Assembly (NCBI GenBank): GCA_023846275.1
Contig: JAIUJO010000164.1
Coordinates: 496,001 to 560,000 of the forward strand
Direction: 5' to 3'
DNA: 64,000 bases
From: Vanilla planifolia
Taxonomy: Eukaryota; Streptophyta; Magnoliopsida; Asparagales; Orchidaceae
Below, piece by piece: positions 1 to 13,064 of this stretch. Each line of letters begins with the position of its first letter. Position 1 is the stretch's first letter. The notes below the pieces were generated by a model that was given only the letters and a program-made list of their open reading frames with translations, was not told the origin of the DNA and made no database searches. Both the position numbers and the translations under genes were made by a program.

Positions 1-208
1 ATAAGGATGAAATTATTTCTTCATAGTAATATGTTCAAATCAATTAAAAAAATTTGCAAAATCTTCATGAATTGTTTGGGAAAGTTGCATTATATAATAC
101 ATAGGAGATCATGTGTAACATTCTCAATTATTGAAAAATGTAAAAAGTGAATATGTCATGAAGCATCCCAAAACCCAAAAAAATTAAATTTTTTAAGAAA
201 TATAAAAA

Positions 209-289
<81 letters not shown>

Positions 290-3200
290 ATATAGAGCTC
301 ATCAAGATATGTACAACAATGTTTGCATCATTTTCAACAAACCTCATTTGGAATTTTTGTTGAACACTAATGTAAATATGAATAAGAAATATAAAATTAT
401 TGTTTTAATGTTAAATACATGTAAACCAAAGCTAAAATTAGATAAATTGAAGTACTATACATAACAAAATCAAGGTGATGTCAATATTACATGAGAAAAG
501 ATTTAGTGTTATATGGTAATTTAATTCAATTAATGAATGAAATTAAATTAATTAGAAAAATTGCACATAAAATTTTATTTCATATATTAAGGATGAAGTC
601 CATCATTATTGATCATCAAAATATGTACAAATTGAAATGTTTCATAAAATGTGTGAAACATATGGAAAAAATATTTTAAAAGATCAAATTTAATGTTTTA
701 GTTCCTAGTGCAACTTGAGACAAGTTCAATGACAATTATTTCATCACCATTAGACACATTAGGAATTATTATGAATTACAAAAAAAATCTTTATAATTAG
801 AAATTATTATTTTAACATTAAACAAATAAATACAAAGATGAAACAACATAAAGTAAACAAAATTAATAGAACAAAATGAAAAATAAGTCAAGTTCACACG
901 ACAGAAAATTTTGAGTTACAATATATCAACTTAAAATGAAGATAATTTAGAAATAAGAAACAATTGCAGTGGAAATTTGCATTCCATGATACATGGAAGA
1001 TGGAGCGTAACAACATTGATCATCAAATAAGGTGCATTTTAAAATGCCATGCAAACTGTGGTAAAACGCAAGGAGATTGAGTGTAACATCCTAGATTATT
1101 ATACTTTGTACTAATCAAATTATTCAATTAAGTATTCGAAAACCATATAAAAAAATTATTTTAAAAAAATTAAAAATAAATATTCATTTTGTTAAAGCTT
1201 ATCGAGTCAAGTTCAATGACTCATATTTAAACTTGACCTGACCTCATTAAGAATTACCATGAATCATAAAATTATATAACATTAACAATATCAATTATTA
1301 TTTTAATATTACATTAGTATATATTAAACGTTACAAAAATTACAGCAATATAATTTAACCAATTTAAGTGAAACCATGTGTCCTATAAGAGGAGATTTAG
1401 AGTTACATGATAATATAAGTAAATTAAAGAAGAAAACTTGATGAAATAAGAAAAAGTATTGGGGAAACATGCATTCTATGATACTATGAGGAGTGTAACA
1501 TCCTTGATCAATAGGCATGGCAGGAATTGAAGTATCTCCTAAAACATGCCAATACAACACAATTTAAGTTATTTTAAAACAAAAAATAAAGAATAATTAA
1601 TTGGATAGAGCTTGTCTAGATGAGGTTGTTAGCATTTGTTTCATGTCTATCAGAACTTATCTTTAATGTCTAAGAAATACAAAAGGACAACAAAAAATAT
1701 AATAACAAATTATTGCTCTAAAAGAATGTATTTATGTATTAATATATAAATAAGATAAATGAAGGCAATGTAATCTAATAAAATCAAAACAATGTAAAAG
1801 TTAAAACAGTTGAAAAATAGAGTTTTGTAGACATATAACCAAGTAAAAATTTTTAATGAAATGGGGCAAACTAAATGAGAAAGCCACATTCGAAGATAAA
1901 GAGGATATTAAGCATGACATCCTTGATATGTCCATTAGAGTGGGCCAGGTGCCCAAAAATTAAATATTTAAAAATTTTAAAATGAATATTTTGTTGACAT
2001 ATTTTAAAGGTAAAATGAGATAAATTGTAGTTAGGTTATATTAAAAAATCAAAGTGATAAAAGTGTGACATCCGAGGATTTTTAGAATGTCACTACATAA
2101 GATAAAAATATTTATAGAAAAGAGATAAGTTTTAAACAAAAATTGCGTTGCAAATTTTCAATTAATAAGCTTAAATAATAATAAATTATTATTTTAAGTT
2201 TAGGTGAGTATTTTTTGAAAACTAAATGTTAAAAATTTAATAATTGTTATAAAATCAAATAAAAGTGATGTAATGGTCATGCAAGTGGAGATTTAGAGTT
2301 ATATTGTAATATAACCAAATCAACATCAAAAGTATGAATTCAAATATAATTTTGTTGATCATCATATTATGTATAAATTAAAACATTTTTATCAATATGC
2401 CCAAACCATATAAAATTAAATATCCAAAAAATATAAAAAATGAATATTTAATAGGAAAGAGAAGTTGGAGATGAGTTTATTAATGTTTGTTACATCTCAA
2501 TTAGACCTTGTTGGGAACATTACAAATTATGAAAATAAATAAGCATAAATAATAATAAGTTATTATTTTAATATTAATTAAAAAAATATATTGAAACTAA
2601 AACAGAATAAATGAAAGTAATGTAATATAACAAGTTCAAAACATTGTAATGGTCACTCGAGAGATGATTTACAGTTAGATAGAAATAAAACTAAATAAAA
2701 GCAAAAAAAACTTGGTAAAAAAGAGATAAATTATGAAAAAACTTACATTCTAAGACACTTAGAAGATCAATTGAAAGATAATTCATAACAAAATTAGGTA
2801 TAAATGAAAATGTTCAATAAAGCGAACAAAAACTTTGATAGTAAATTATTAAAAGAGATACAAATAAATTTGTAGTTGCACAGAGCACGTCAAGACCTAT
2901 TCAACGACATTTATTTCATAATAATCAGACTTAGTTTGGAATAACTACAAATTTAAAGGGAAAATAATCATAAAGAAAAATTAATATTTTTTTAGATTTA
3001 TTTACTACTGAATGGGAAAAATTGAGGCATTCTTATAAAAAATATTAAAAAGATTTAAATGCTAGACCATATGAGATTTAGAGTTATAAACTAATGTAAA
3101 AAAATGAAAACATAAAATTGGAAAACAAACGAGATTAATTTGTTGGAAATTTTGATTCCATAATACTGAGTCATCCGCTATTGTTATGTGAGGTACTAAT

Positions 3201-4610
3201 CAAAATAAATCATAAAGTTATTAAAACCATTAAAAAGTTTATTTAAAAATATAAAAAATAAAATTTAATTTGATAGAGCTTGTCTTGTTGATTCCAATGA
3301 TTTTTGTTTCATCATGATCAGACCACACATTGAATTACAAGAATTTTCAAAATTAAATAAACATACATAATAAAAAAGATTATCTCAATATTTAGTAAAA
3401 ATATTTTAAAGTTAAAACGAGATAAATTGAAGCTATTAACCAAATGACCACAAATTAATGGTCAAACGAGAAGAGATGTTGGTTTCATGGTTTAGTAACC
3501 AAATGAAAGCAAACAATTTGAGAAAATCATATAAATTTTATGAGAAAATTACGATCGAACATACTGAGTAGATTAAGTGCAACAATTTCAATCATCAAAT
3601 TTGATATGAATCGAAATATCTCTTAAACAGTGCTGAAGCCCTTGAAAATTAAAAATTCCAAAAAATGAAAATAATTATTTGATTAGATATAGCACATTAA
3701 GATATGAGTGTAGTAATTTTATTTCATCTCATCTAGATTTCATTTAAAATTATTATGAATAATCAAAATAAATAAGCATAAATAATAATAAATTATTTTT
3801 TAAATAATAGGCAAATATATGTTGAAGTTGAAATAAAAAAATTGAAGTATTCTAACATAACCAAATTAATGTAATCTTAAGTTCATATTAGGAAAGATTT
3901 ATGCTATATAATAATATGTCCAAGTCAAATAAAAAATTTGAAAAAATAAGATAAATTGTATAAGAATGTTGCATTCTATGATACTATATAGATTGATTGT
4001 AATACCTCCTTATTTAAATTATGCATAAATCAAAATGTCTCATAAACTGTGCCAATACCCTATAGCATTAAACTATCTAAAAATTTCAAATTTATTATTT
4101 AATTTGAGAGAGATCATGAAGGTGAATCTGACTATATTTGTTGCTGCATGATCATGCATTGCATGGAATTGCTACTAATTCTAAAACAAATAGCATATGT
4201 ATCAATAAATTATTTTTTTAAAATTTAAGAAAAATAATATCTAAGTTGAAATTAGATAAATTGAAGTATGTGATATAACAAATTTAGAATTATGTAAATA
4301 CCACATTAAAGTAGATATAGATTTACATCTAATGTAACAAAATAAAGATAAAAACAAATAGAAGAAATAAAACTAACTGTACAAAAAAGTTACATTCCAA
4401 AATATTGCGGTGAAAGACCATAACAATCTCTATCATCAAATGAAGTATAAATCAAAATATTTCTAAATGTATGCCAAATCATTAAAAGTAAATAATTAAA
4501 AAAATTAAAAATGAAATATTTAATTTGATAAAGCTTGTTAAAGTGATGGCAACAACATTCATTTTATTTTGATCAAACATCATTTTAATAAATACATACT
4601 AGAAATTAAA
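1..4610 (-). repeat. AT-rich ~415-bp satellite, minus-oriented block
   Basis: This block is made of diverged tandem monomers lying in the reverse orientation. The landmark 'gtgtaacatcc' (reverse complement of 'ggatgttacac') or a decayed form of it recurs near 117, 1081, 1494, 1912, 3568, 3988 and 4414, mostly 410-430 bases apart. Others are shifted by internal deletions, as near 2066. Around it the same order repeats: a 'gataaattgta...aaagttgcattcca' stretch, the landmark, a 'tttaatttgatagagct' stretch, then 'aaataataataaattatt'. Copies differ from each other at many sites, so the array is old. No gene is visible; the few short open frames have no recognisable domain. The block meets plus-oriented monomers near 4600-4625, inside the AT-rich near-palindromic part of the monomer. 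Confidence 0.8.
212..284. repeat. (AT)n microsatellite, about 36 units
   Basis: An uninterrupted run of alternating A and T, 73 bases long. It sits in a minus-oriented satellite monomer where other copies read 'gaatatttaatttgatagagct', so it probably expanded from that AT-rich spot. The Tyr/Ile-rich frame read across it on the minus strand is an artefact of the repeat. Confidence 0.95.
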
Positions 4611-7110
4611 ATAATAAAATTTATTAATTTCTTAAGTTTATTTTTTTGATAATCCATAGTAAATATTTTATTTTCTATTATTTTGGTGTCTTTTAATGGA
4701 CATTTTGAGCATTGCCTAATTTCATGATTGAGAATGTGATACTTGATATCCTTATTATTGTGGAATGCAACTACTTCGTAAAATTAATCTCATTTCTTTA
4801 ATTATTTTTCTTTGATTTAGTTATATTACTATGAAACTCTAATTCATCTCTCGTGTGACTTTTACATTGCTTTGATGTGCTTATAGTCCACTTCTTAAAC
4901 TCATTACATGTAAACTCATTATATATTTAAATAATTTTAAAATAATAAATTACTATACTTATGTTTATTTACCTTTTATAATTTATAGTAATTCTAAAAA
5001 TTGTCGAACAAAGATGAAGAAACCATTGAACTCTCCTTGATTAAATTTATATAATTAAGTTATTTTTTCTTTTCTCTAAGATTTTAGAACGTTTTATGAG
5101 ACAATTTGATGATGTTAAGCTCAACATTATTGGAGTGTTGTGTTGTCATTTTTCAATACTATTTATCCTATTCTTTCAAACTTTTTACTTTAATTTGGTT
5201 CTACTAATATGTAATTCTAATTATCCTCTAATACGAATTTATAATTATCATAATTTGTTAAGAATAGTGCTTCAATTTATATCTTTTAAAAATTAATATA
5301 TATATTTACATAATATTCAAATAATAGTTTATTATTATTTAAGCTTATTCAATTACATAATTCACATAATAATCTCAATGTGCTCTATTGAATAAAATAT
5401 TAATTTTTTAGTTACAAATATTTTATTTTTAATTAATTTGGCACTTCTAATGTGTAATTTTTATTGATGTTTTATTTGACAATGAAGGACGTTACATTTG
5501 ATCATCTTAGTATCTCGAAATGCAATGTTTTCATAAATATTCCATAAGTTATTCAAATGTTCACTTTTATTTAGTTATGTTACTTTGAAGCTGTAATTGT
5601 CTTCTCTTTATGAATTTTACAACACTTTGATTTTATTATAATACATAACTTTAGCTTATCTTATTTTAGATTCAAGATATATTTACTTAAAATTAATATA
5701 ATAATTTTTATGATTTTTTTATCCTTGATTATTTATTATAATTCCTAATGAGATCTAATGGAGTCAAATTAAATGTAATTGAACTTATCTTAATGAGTTC
5801 TATCACATTAATTATTCAATTTTTATTTTTAAAAATTTTTTATTTTTGAAGATTTTGATAGGACTTATTAAACATTTTTAATTCACGATTGACTTAAAAA
5901 TCAAAGATGTTACACTAGATCTTCTCAGTATCTTAAAACGCAACTTTCTTTGCAAAATTTATCCCCTTCAATTCAAACTTTTTTATTTATGTACTAAAAT
6001 TGCTAACAAACCCAAAATCTCCACTTTTGTCACTTATACATTATTATTAACTTGTATAATTAATTATTTCAATTTATTATTTTTAAATTTAATATTTATT
6101 TATTTATATTAAAATAATAAGTTATTACTTTTATGCTTATTTATCATTCTAATTCACAGAAATTTTCGTTGAAATGTATTAGGGACAAAAAAACATCATT
6201 GGACTCAGTCATTGAGCTATATCTATTTAATTATTCTCTATTATATTCTTATATTTGTTTTCTAGGTATTTTGCATTATTTATGAGGAATTTTTATTTGG
6301 ATCTGATTTAACAATTAAGGATGCTACCCTATTCTCCTTTATAACTTAGAATGTATGTTTCTCATATAATTTACCTTATTCCTCTAATTTTTTCCCTTTA
6401 GTTTAGCATAATTATTGTGTAACTCTAAATCTCCTCACACATGTCGTTTATTTTGCTTTAATTTGCTTGAATTACATTACATAATCTTATTTTGTTTTAA
6501 GTTTAATTAATATTTACCTAATATTAGGAAAATTATTTTTATTTATGGTTATTTAATTTAAAAAGCAATAATAATTCCAAATAATGTCTAATAAAAATGA
6601 AACAAATCCCTCACTCACCTAGACAAGCTCTATCCAATTCAATATTTATTTATTATACTTTTGAGTATTTTATTTTCTATGGCTGCGGCATAAATTTCAA
6701 TTTGTACCTGATTCAACCTTCTTAATATCATGGAATAAAACATTTACAAAACATTTGTCTCAATTCTTCAACTGTTTCCTTTTATTTAGCTATCTTATTA
6801 TGTGACTCCAAGGTCTTCTCTTATGTAACATTTGTAAAATTTTAATTTTGTTATATTACAATGAATCAATTTATTTAATTTTAAACTTAATATATATTTA
6901 CTTAATACAAAACTAATAATTTATAATTATTTATGCTTATTTAACATCATGGAATGTAAATTTCTCAATCAATTTACCTCATTTTTTCAAAAATTTTTAT
7001 ATAATTATATTGATATGATGCTCTAATTCTCTTCTTGTGTGATCGTTATATTACTTTCATTTATTTATATTTTACAACTTAAATTTATCTCTTCATGACT
7101 TTATTATTTA
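4610..7110 (+). repeat. AT-rich satellite, plus-oriented, left of LTR copy 1
   Basis: About six diverged monomers in the plus orientation. The 'ggatgttacac' landmark is seen in variant form near 4733, 5497, 5904 and 6318. The first monomer lacks the stretch between 'ccatagtaa' and 'atattttattttctatt', a deletion shared exactly with the monomer at 36087, which shows that the two regions descend from one copy. The last monomer fades at 'tttatctc...tcatcaaaat' just before the purine-rich stretch and the LTR-like module. No gene is visible. Confidence 0.78.
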
Positions 7111-7128
7111 TCATCAAAATGGGGAGAT
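7111..7128 (+). other. Polypurine-tract-like stretch before LTR copy 1
   Basis: The bases 'tcatcaaaatggggagat' stand directly before TGTTAAG. Plant LTR retrotransposons very often carry a purine-rich primer site of the form ATCAAA(G)GGGGAGAT directly before the TGTT of their 3' LTR, where it primes plus-strand DNA synthesis. The second copy at 38374 has one change (gtggaga for ggggaga). The match could be chance, because the neighbouring satellite is also A-rich. Confidence 0.5.
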
Positions 7129-9190
7129 TGTTAAGTCAACATTGTGTTTGATGAGTAAAGGCATTAAATATTTAGCATTTTTTTCTAATGAACTTGTTTA
7201 GTGTGCAATAGGTTTACATATAAAAAACAACCATGCATTTTTAAATATGGAAGCTAAAGATCTTTAAAGTACCTTTCAATATTCAATAAACTTCAAGAAT
7301 TCAAGACATGTACAATAAATTTAAAAATATTTCCTTTCCATACTGAAATAAAGTGTTAACTTGTTGATTACAAGGCAAATCTCCATTCTTATCCCTTTAA
7401 AATCCTAACTAAAGCACCAAATTATTCAATCATGTCCTTTATTAACAAAATGTACAATATTTTAATTTTTGAATCAATTAATTCTTTCAAATCCAACTTT
7501 TGTCATTTGTTAATTTAAAAAATATAAGACTCTATTTTTCAATCATTTTTTCTTGGTTAAATCTTACTAATGCATCCACACAAAATTTCATGTTAACTAA
7601 TTATTGAACTTTGACTAAATTTAAAGAAATAGTTTTGCTAAAAATTTGAAAACAAAAAAATTACCATATTTTACATCTCAAGCATGTGCTTATGTGTAAT
7701 CTCTTAGGTTTAGCAAGCTCAAAGAAGCACATGCAAATCTCTGTTCAATAGCATAGTGGAACAGAATCTAGTTGAGCAAAATCTTGGCCACTATTCATAA
7801 CGATCGAGTTGGGCTAAACTCGAAGTATGCAAATGAGTCATGGGTTTAACCTTCATCATGATTAACCTATAAGGCATATCAGTGTCATACATGATAAATT
7901 CTTTAGCACACATGGTAGAAGTCGACCCTTTGTAAATTTAAAAAAATATGGGCCCTATGAAATCCATATAAATTAATAAAATATTTTAATATTTCGAAAT
8001 GTAGGACAATTATTTTTCACTGTCGTAGAGCCTAAAATAAGCATCAATCATCACCGTTGGATCATAGGTCGAACGGTGGAAACTGGACCTGCATATATGC
8101 ACTCACTTAAGCCTCGAATTTTGACCATTAAGGTCTCACTTGTTTTAATTTCACATGTTTTATCTTTAATTTGATGGTATAGATCTCTCTAATTTGAATC
8201 CTATGGTCTAAATCTATTTTTTTTACTGTTGATGAATTAAATAATCAAAATCTCATCCAACATGGTCAAATAGCTCAAACCACATTAATCTAACTGTCCA
8301 TAACTCATCCAATTTTACATCCTTTGATCTGAGAGCTAAAACTCACTCTGATTTGATCTAATGGCCCTAATCAATACCTCTTAATGGCTAATTAATTAGT
8401 CATTTTTTGTACCATTGCATGCAACCTTTTTAGAATATTTTTTAAGTCATTTGGAAAAGCATTTTGTGTTGCTTGGTAAAACTTTTTAAATAGCTTTTGG
8501 TTAACTTTGTGATGGCTATAACCATAAGCTTTCTATGTGAATTTAACATTTATTCACGAAATAAAGAATGAATATAAAAAAAATATGAACATCACAAAAA
8601 AGGCAACATCATGTTATGCTGGTGTAAATTTCTTAGCAGCACTTTTTAAGCATTATTTGTAAAAATTCTAAATTCTTTGAGCTAAGTCTAAACCTTTTAG
8701 GCTTTCTTTTTCATAGTTCTCTTCATAATTTTGAGCTCTTTTTGCTTTTTATATTCATCAACATGGATGAGAAAGTTTCAATGCTTTTATTAGAATTTTA
8801 TTTCTTATTATATTTATATTTTTCCTCTGGGTTAGGAGGCATGTCAATTACAAAAGCTTGAGTTTAATTTGATCTTGTACAAAGCATTGTTGAGGTTGAA
8901 TTTGCAAAAGCACAGGTTATAGTTGAACCCAAATAAAACTAGTAGATCGGAGGTGAACAGTAAAAAACCTCAAGTTGGTCAAAAATAAAATATAAAGAAA
9001 ATCTCAAGTTGTAAATCATTCGGTAGTGACACTTTTAGGTACTATTTCAACATTTATTTTTATTTTTCTTAATCATAAATGTTATAAATTAAAACATTTA
9101 AAAATCTAAGTTTTCCATGAACATAAATTGCTTTTATAAAAATGTTTTAAAAACTAATTGCAATCTTAAGATTAGAAAAACAATTTAAAA
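7129..9190 (+). mobile_element. LTR-like module, copy 1 (non-coding, ~2.06 kb)
   Basis: This 2-kb stretch breaks the satellite and has two relatives, at 19417 and 38392. It opens with TGTTAAGTCAACATTG and then a 'tttgatgagt...gcattaaatatttagca' stretch. Further shared landmarks are 'gggctaaactcgaa' (7812 region), 'catcaccgttggat' with 'gaacggtgga' (8050-8080), repeated 'gatctnanggtc'-like phrases (8170-8370), 'gggttaggaggc' (8829) and 'aacctcaagttgg' (8969). Its base composition is less AT-biased than the satellite. TG start, upstream purine tract, about 2-kb length and lack of coding sequence fit a plant retrotransposon LTR. No gag, protease, reverse transcriptase or integrase is in the window, so Ty1/copia or Ty3/gypsy cannot be chosen. 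The 3' end is uncertain because the sequence passes into CA-rich DNA. Confidence 0.6.
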
Positions 9191-11150
9191 TGCACATCCA
9201 TATATGTACACCCATATGGAAAAACAAATGCACACACATTTATTCATAGCAATGCGGGCATGCTCACACAAACAAACACTCGCTCACATACATGCACAAA
9301 CACATGCACACACACACACACATGCATACACCCACACACATGTACACAAAAAGATGCATGCACATACCCATACACACACAAGCACACAGACATACACATG
9401 CACGCTTACACATTCTTATAAATACACACATCAACAAAACCTCCACAAAACAAGCACACACACACACACATCCATGTGCACACACAAACTCATTTACACA
9501 CATGCATATGTGGAGACATACACACATGCACGTACCTACACATGCACACGCAAGCTTACTGACATGCATGCGCATGCACACATCCACACATTCACACATA
9601 AATGCACACACATGCACACTTGCAATCACATACAAGCATAAATAAATGTGCATTCACACATATATTTATGCACGAGTATGCACAGCCACACATGCAGGGT
9701 GCCTATACAAAAAATACAAACACGAACAAACACACAACTATACTTACACACAAAGACATGCACAAGAACACACATGCACATAGAGCCACACACATAGCAG
9801 CAAAATTAGACACAAACATGCACAAGCATGCACACTAACAAGCACACACAAACACATGCACACACACATACACACAAGCATGCTCATCCACACACACACC
9901 CATGCACACAGATGAAAACACAAACATATTCATGAGCAAGCATGCTTGCAAACACATGCACATACACAAAAAGACTTGCACACACATGCACGCATACAAG
10001 TGCATGCACACTCACATAACAACATGCAAAGACACACACATTTTCACTCAAACAGACATGTATACACATTCACATGTGCACACGGGCATGGACATATATA
10101 CAATCAAGCACACATATGCACACAAGCTCGAGCACATTAACATTCACACACACACATATGGACCCAAACATATGCATACACATGCACATGTTCCTAAACA
10201 CCATTACATACACATAAACACACACACACACACAAACACATACAACTACATGTGCATGCACACACACAAGCAAGGGTCCATGCACACATAAACACACATA
10301 AACAATCATAGAGAAACACACACACTCATGTAGCCTTGCACGCACACACATACACTCATGCTTACACGCAACATACCTATACAAGAACACAGACATGCAC
10401 AGACATGCACACAAAATCATATGCATATGCGCACACATATACACACATGCACAAACACATAAACACAAAAAACATGGACACAAACACACATATATATAGA
10501 TAGACATACATATACACATGCATAAGAAAACACATGTACAACCACACACACTCACACCCATCTATATGCACACATGCACGTAGAACTAGGCACACACACT
10601 CGCATGCATAAATGAACACACATGGACATGCAAACACATGTGTGCATATGCATACACATGCATGTACACATCCATATACACACACATACACAAACACTTG
10701 CAAACTCAAACGCATACACATACACCTAAACATACATGCCTTCACATGAATATGCACAAGCACATCCACATTGACCCACATATATACACACATACACATG
10801 GACAAGCATCACACACACATGCACACACCTACATGCAAAATCATGCAAACACAAACATAAACATATACACACGCATATACACATGCAATCATGTATACAA
10901 ACATATACAAACACAAAAACACAAACACACCCACACACACACACATGCACATGCATGCTAGCACACATGCACAACATAGACACATACCTGCATCCATGCA
11001 CACACACAAGAACACATGCACACATATACACACATGGACATGCCAGCACATTAACATATGCACACACACCCACAAAAACAAACACAAAGGCCCAAACATG
11101 CACGCAAATGACTTACACACCCAGACACACAAACATGCATATGCAAGAGT
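9186..11150. repeat. Degenerate (CA)n / ACACATGCACAC array, first block
   Basis: About 2 kb of DNA on the + strand built almost only of CA, TA, TG and CG steps, such as 'acacatgcacacacac', so that purines and pyrimidines alternate over long stretches. Short phase slips ('caaac', 'catta', 'gagac') break the alternation. It has open frames on both strands (His/Thr on +, Cys/Val on -) purely because the repeat lacks stop codons; I do not call these genes. Specific variants, such as 'cttataaatacacacatc' at 9414 and 'cacactcgcatgcataaat' near 10596, recur in the same order at 40743 and 41918, tying this array to the third one. The satellite resumes at 'gtctcattcaattcatctc'. Confidence 0.92.
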
Positions 11151-12013
11151 CTCATTCAATTCATCTCATTTCTTTAAATCTTTTGATTTGTTTTTGCAAT
11201 ATAACTATGTAACCCTATAACTCATGTTAGTTGAGTTTGCCATCATTTTCATTTTTTTATATTTCATTACTTGAATTTATCTATTTTAGTTTTAAAAAAA
11301 TATTTTTAAATATTAAAATATTAATTTATCATTATTTGTGCGAATTTATTTTTATTATTCATAGTAATTAAAGAGGTTTTATGTTGATGAAACAAATGTC
11401 ATTGGACTCATATTGATTAGTTCTATCAAATTAAATACTTTTTTTTGTTTATTTTAACAATTTAATTCTAAGAAATTTTTAATGTTTTATTAGATATTAT
11501 GCTTCATTTTTTATTTGACAATTGTGATCTTACACTGAATCTCCTAAATATCTTTGAATAAAACTTTCATATATAATTTCTCTTATTTGTTTAATTTTTT
11601 TCTTTGATTTAGTTATTCTATTATGAAACTCTAAAGCCTCCTTTCATTTGACAATGAAATTACTTTGATTTTATTATGTTGCATTGCTTTAATTAATGTC
11701 ATATTAGTATTAATAAATCTTGACTTGGTATAAAAGGAACATTTTTAATTACCTTTTATTTTTTATTCTGTTAATTCATAGTCAACTCATACGTAGTCTA
11801 GCCAAAGAAAAATAAAGATGATTGTGGTCATCTCAACGGGTTTTATCCAATATAATATTTATTTATTTTTTTAATATTTTATATTACATGGATCTTGTAT
11901 GCATGATGAGGCATTTTAACTCAATCAAAACTTAATGATCTAGAATGTTGCACTCGATCTCTAAGTATATTTGAATGTGAATTTTAAATGCTATATATGT
12001 TATTTTAGGTTTA

Positions 12014-12032
12014 ATATATATATATATATATA
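12014..12032. repeat. Short (AT)n microsatellite inside a monomer
   Basis: Nineteen bases of alternating A and T at the 'tttaatatatatttac' position of the satellite monomer. The same position expanded independently at 13047-13064 and 28316-28332. Confidence 0.9.
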
Positions 12033-13046
12033 GATATTATTTAATATAAAAAAATATTTTATTTTTATTTGCCTTTGTTTACTTTTTGTAACTCAAAATG
12101 ATTCTTAACATTGTTAGATCAAGATGAAGGAGAGATCGTTAGGCAAATCTGCATTAGCTCTATCTATTAAATATTAATTTTTAAATTTTTTTCAATTTTA
12201 TATTTTTGGGTTTTTGCACATTTTTATTGAAAAATTTGATTTATACGTAGTGTGATGGTCGAGGATGTTACACGTAATCTTTCCTGTAACTCGTAATAAA
12301 AAATTCTTGTACAATTTAACACATTATTAAAATTAGTCACTTTGACTTGGTTATATTAAAATGTAACTCTTAATCTCACCTCATATGATACTTATATGTT
12401 TTTGATTTTGTAATATTATATTTTTTTGATTTTCTTCATTTTAGTTTTAATATTTCTCTACTAATTATTAAAATAGAAATTTATTAAGATTTATTTTATC
12501 TACTTTTATAAGTTTTAGCAATTTCAAACAAGGTTCATCAGAGATGAAAAAACTTAGAATAATTCTTGGCATGTTTTATCCAATTGAATTTTTAATTTAG
12601 TATTTTTATGTATTTTATATTTGATAGTTTTGCTATGTCTTGCTGGATATTTCAATTTGTGCCTAATTTGATTATCAAAGATGTTGTCTTTCATCTCCTT
12701 TGTATATTGGAATGCAATTTTTTTATTCAATTAATCTAGTTTTGACCTAAATATACATTTATTTAAAATTGAAATAATAATGTGTGACTATTTATGTTTA
12801 ATTACTTTGATAATTTTACGAATTCTACATGATGTCTAATTACGATGAAACAAACATCGAGTATGTCACTCTTGATCACCTTGCAATCATTGAGAGCAAC
12901 TTCCCCACACAATTTATCACATTTCTTCAAATGTTTTGCTTTAAATTAATTATATTATGATTCAACTCTAAATACCCCCTCTTAGCCTCTATGTCATCTT
13001 AATTTTGTTAAATTTGGTTACTTCAATTTTTTTTATTTTAGCTTTA

Positions 13047-13064
13047 ATATATATATATATATAT
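13047..13064. repeat. Short (AT)n microsatellite inside a monomer
   Basis: An (AT)9 run at the same monomer position as the runs at 12014 and 28316, following 'tttagcttta'. Confidence 0.9.

Noticed and set aside
156-347. A 63-residue minus-strand frame rich in Tyr-Ile pairs
   Set aside because: It is the translation of the (AT)n run at 212-284.
7129-9190. A complete LTR retrotransposon between modules 7129 and 19417 or 19417 and 38392
   Set aside because: The DNA between modules is satellite and CA array only. No gag or pol coding remnants and no clear tRNA primer-binding site (TGGTATCAGAGC type) follow any module.
9186-11150. A CRISPR-like or telomere-like array
   Set aside because: There are no regular repeat-spacer units, and the plant telomere motif TTTAGGG is not repeated here; the block is degenerate (CA)n.
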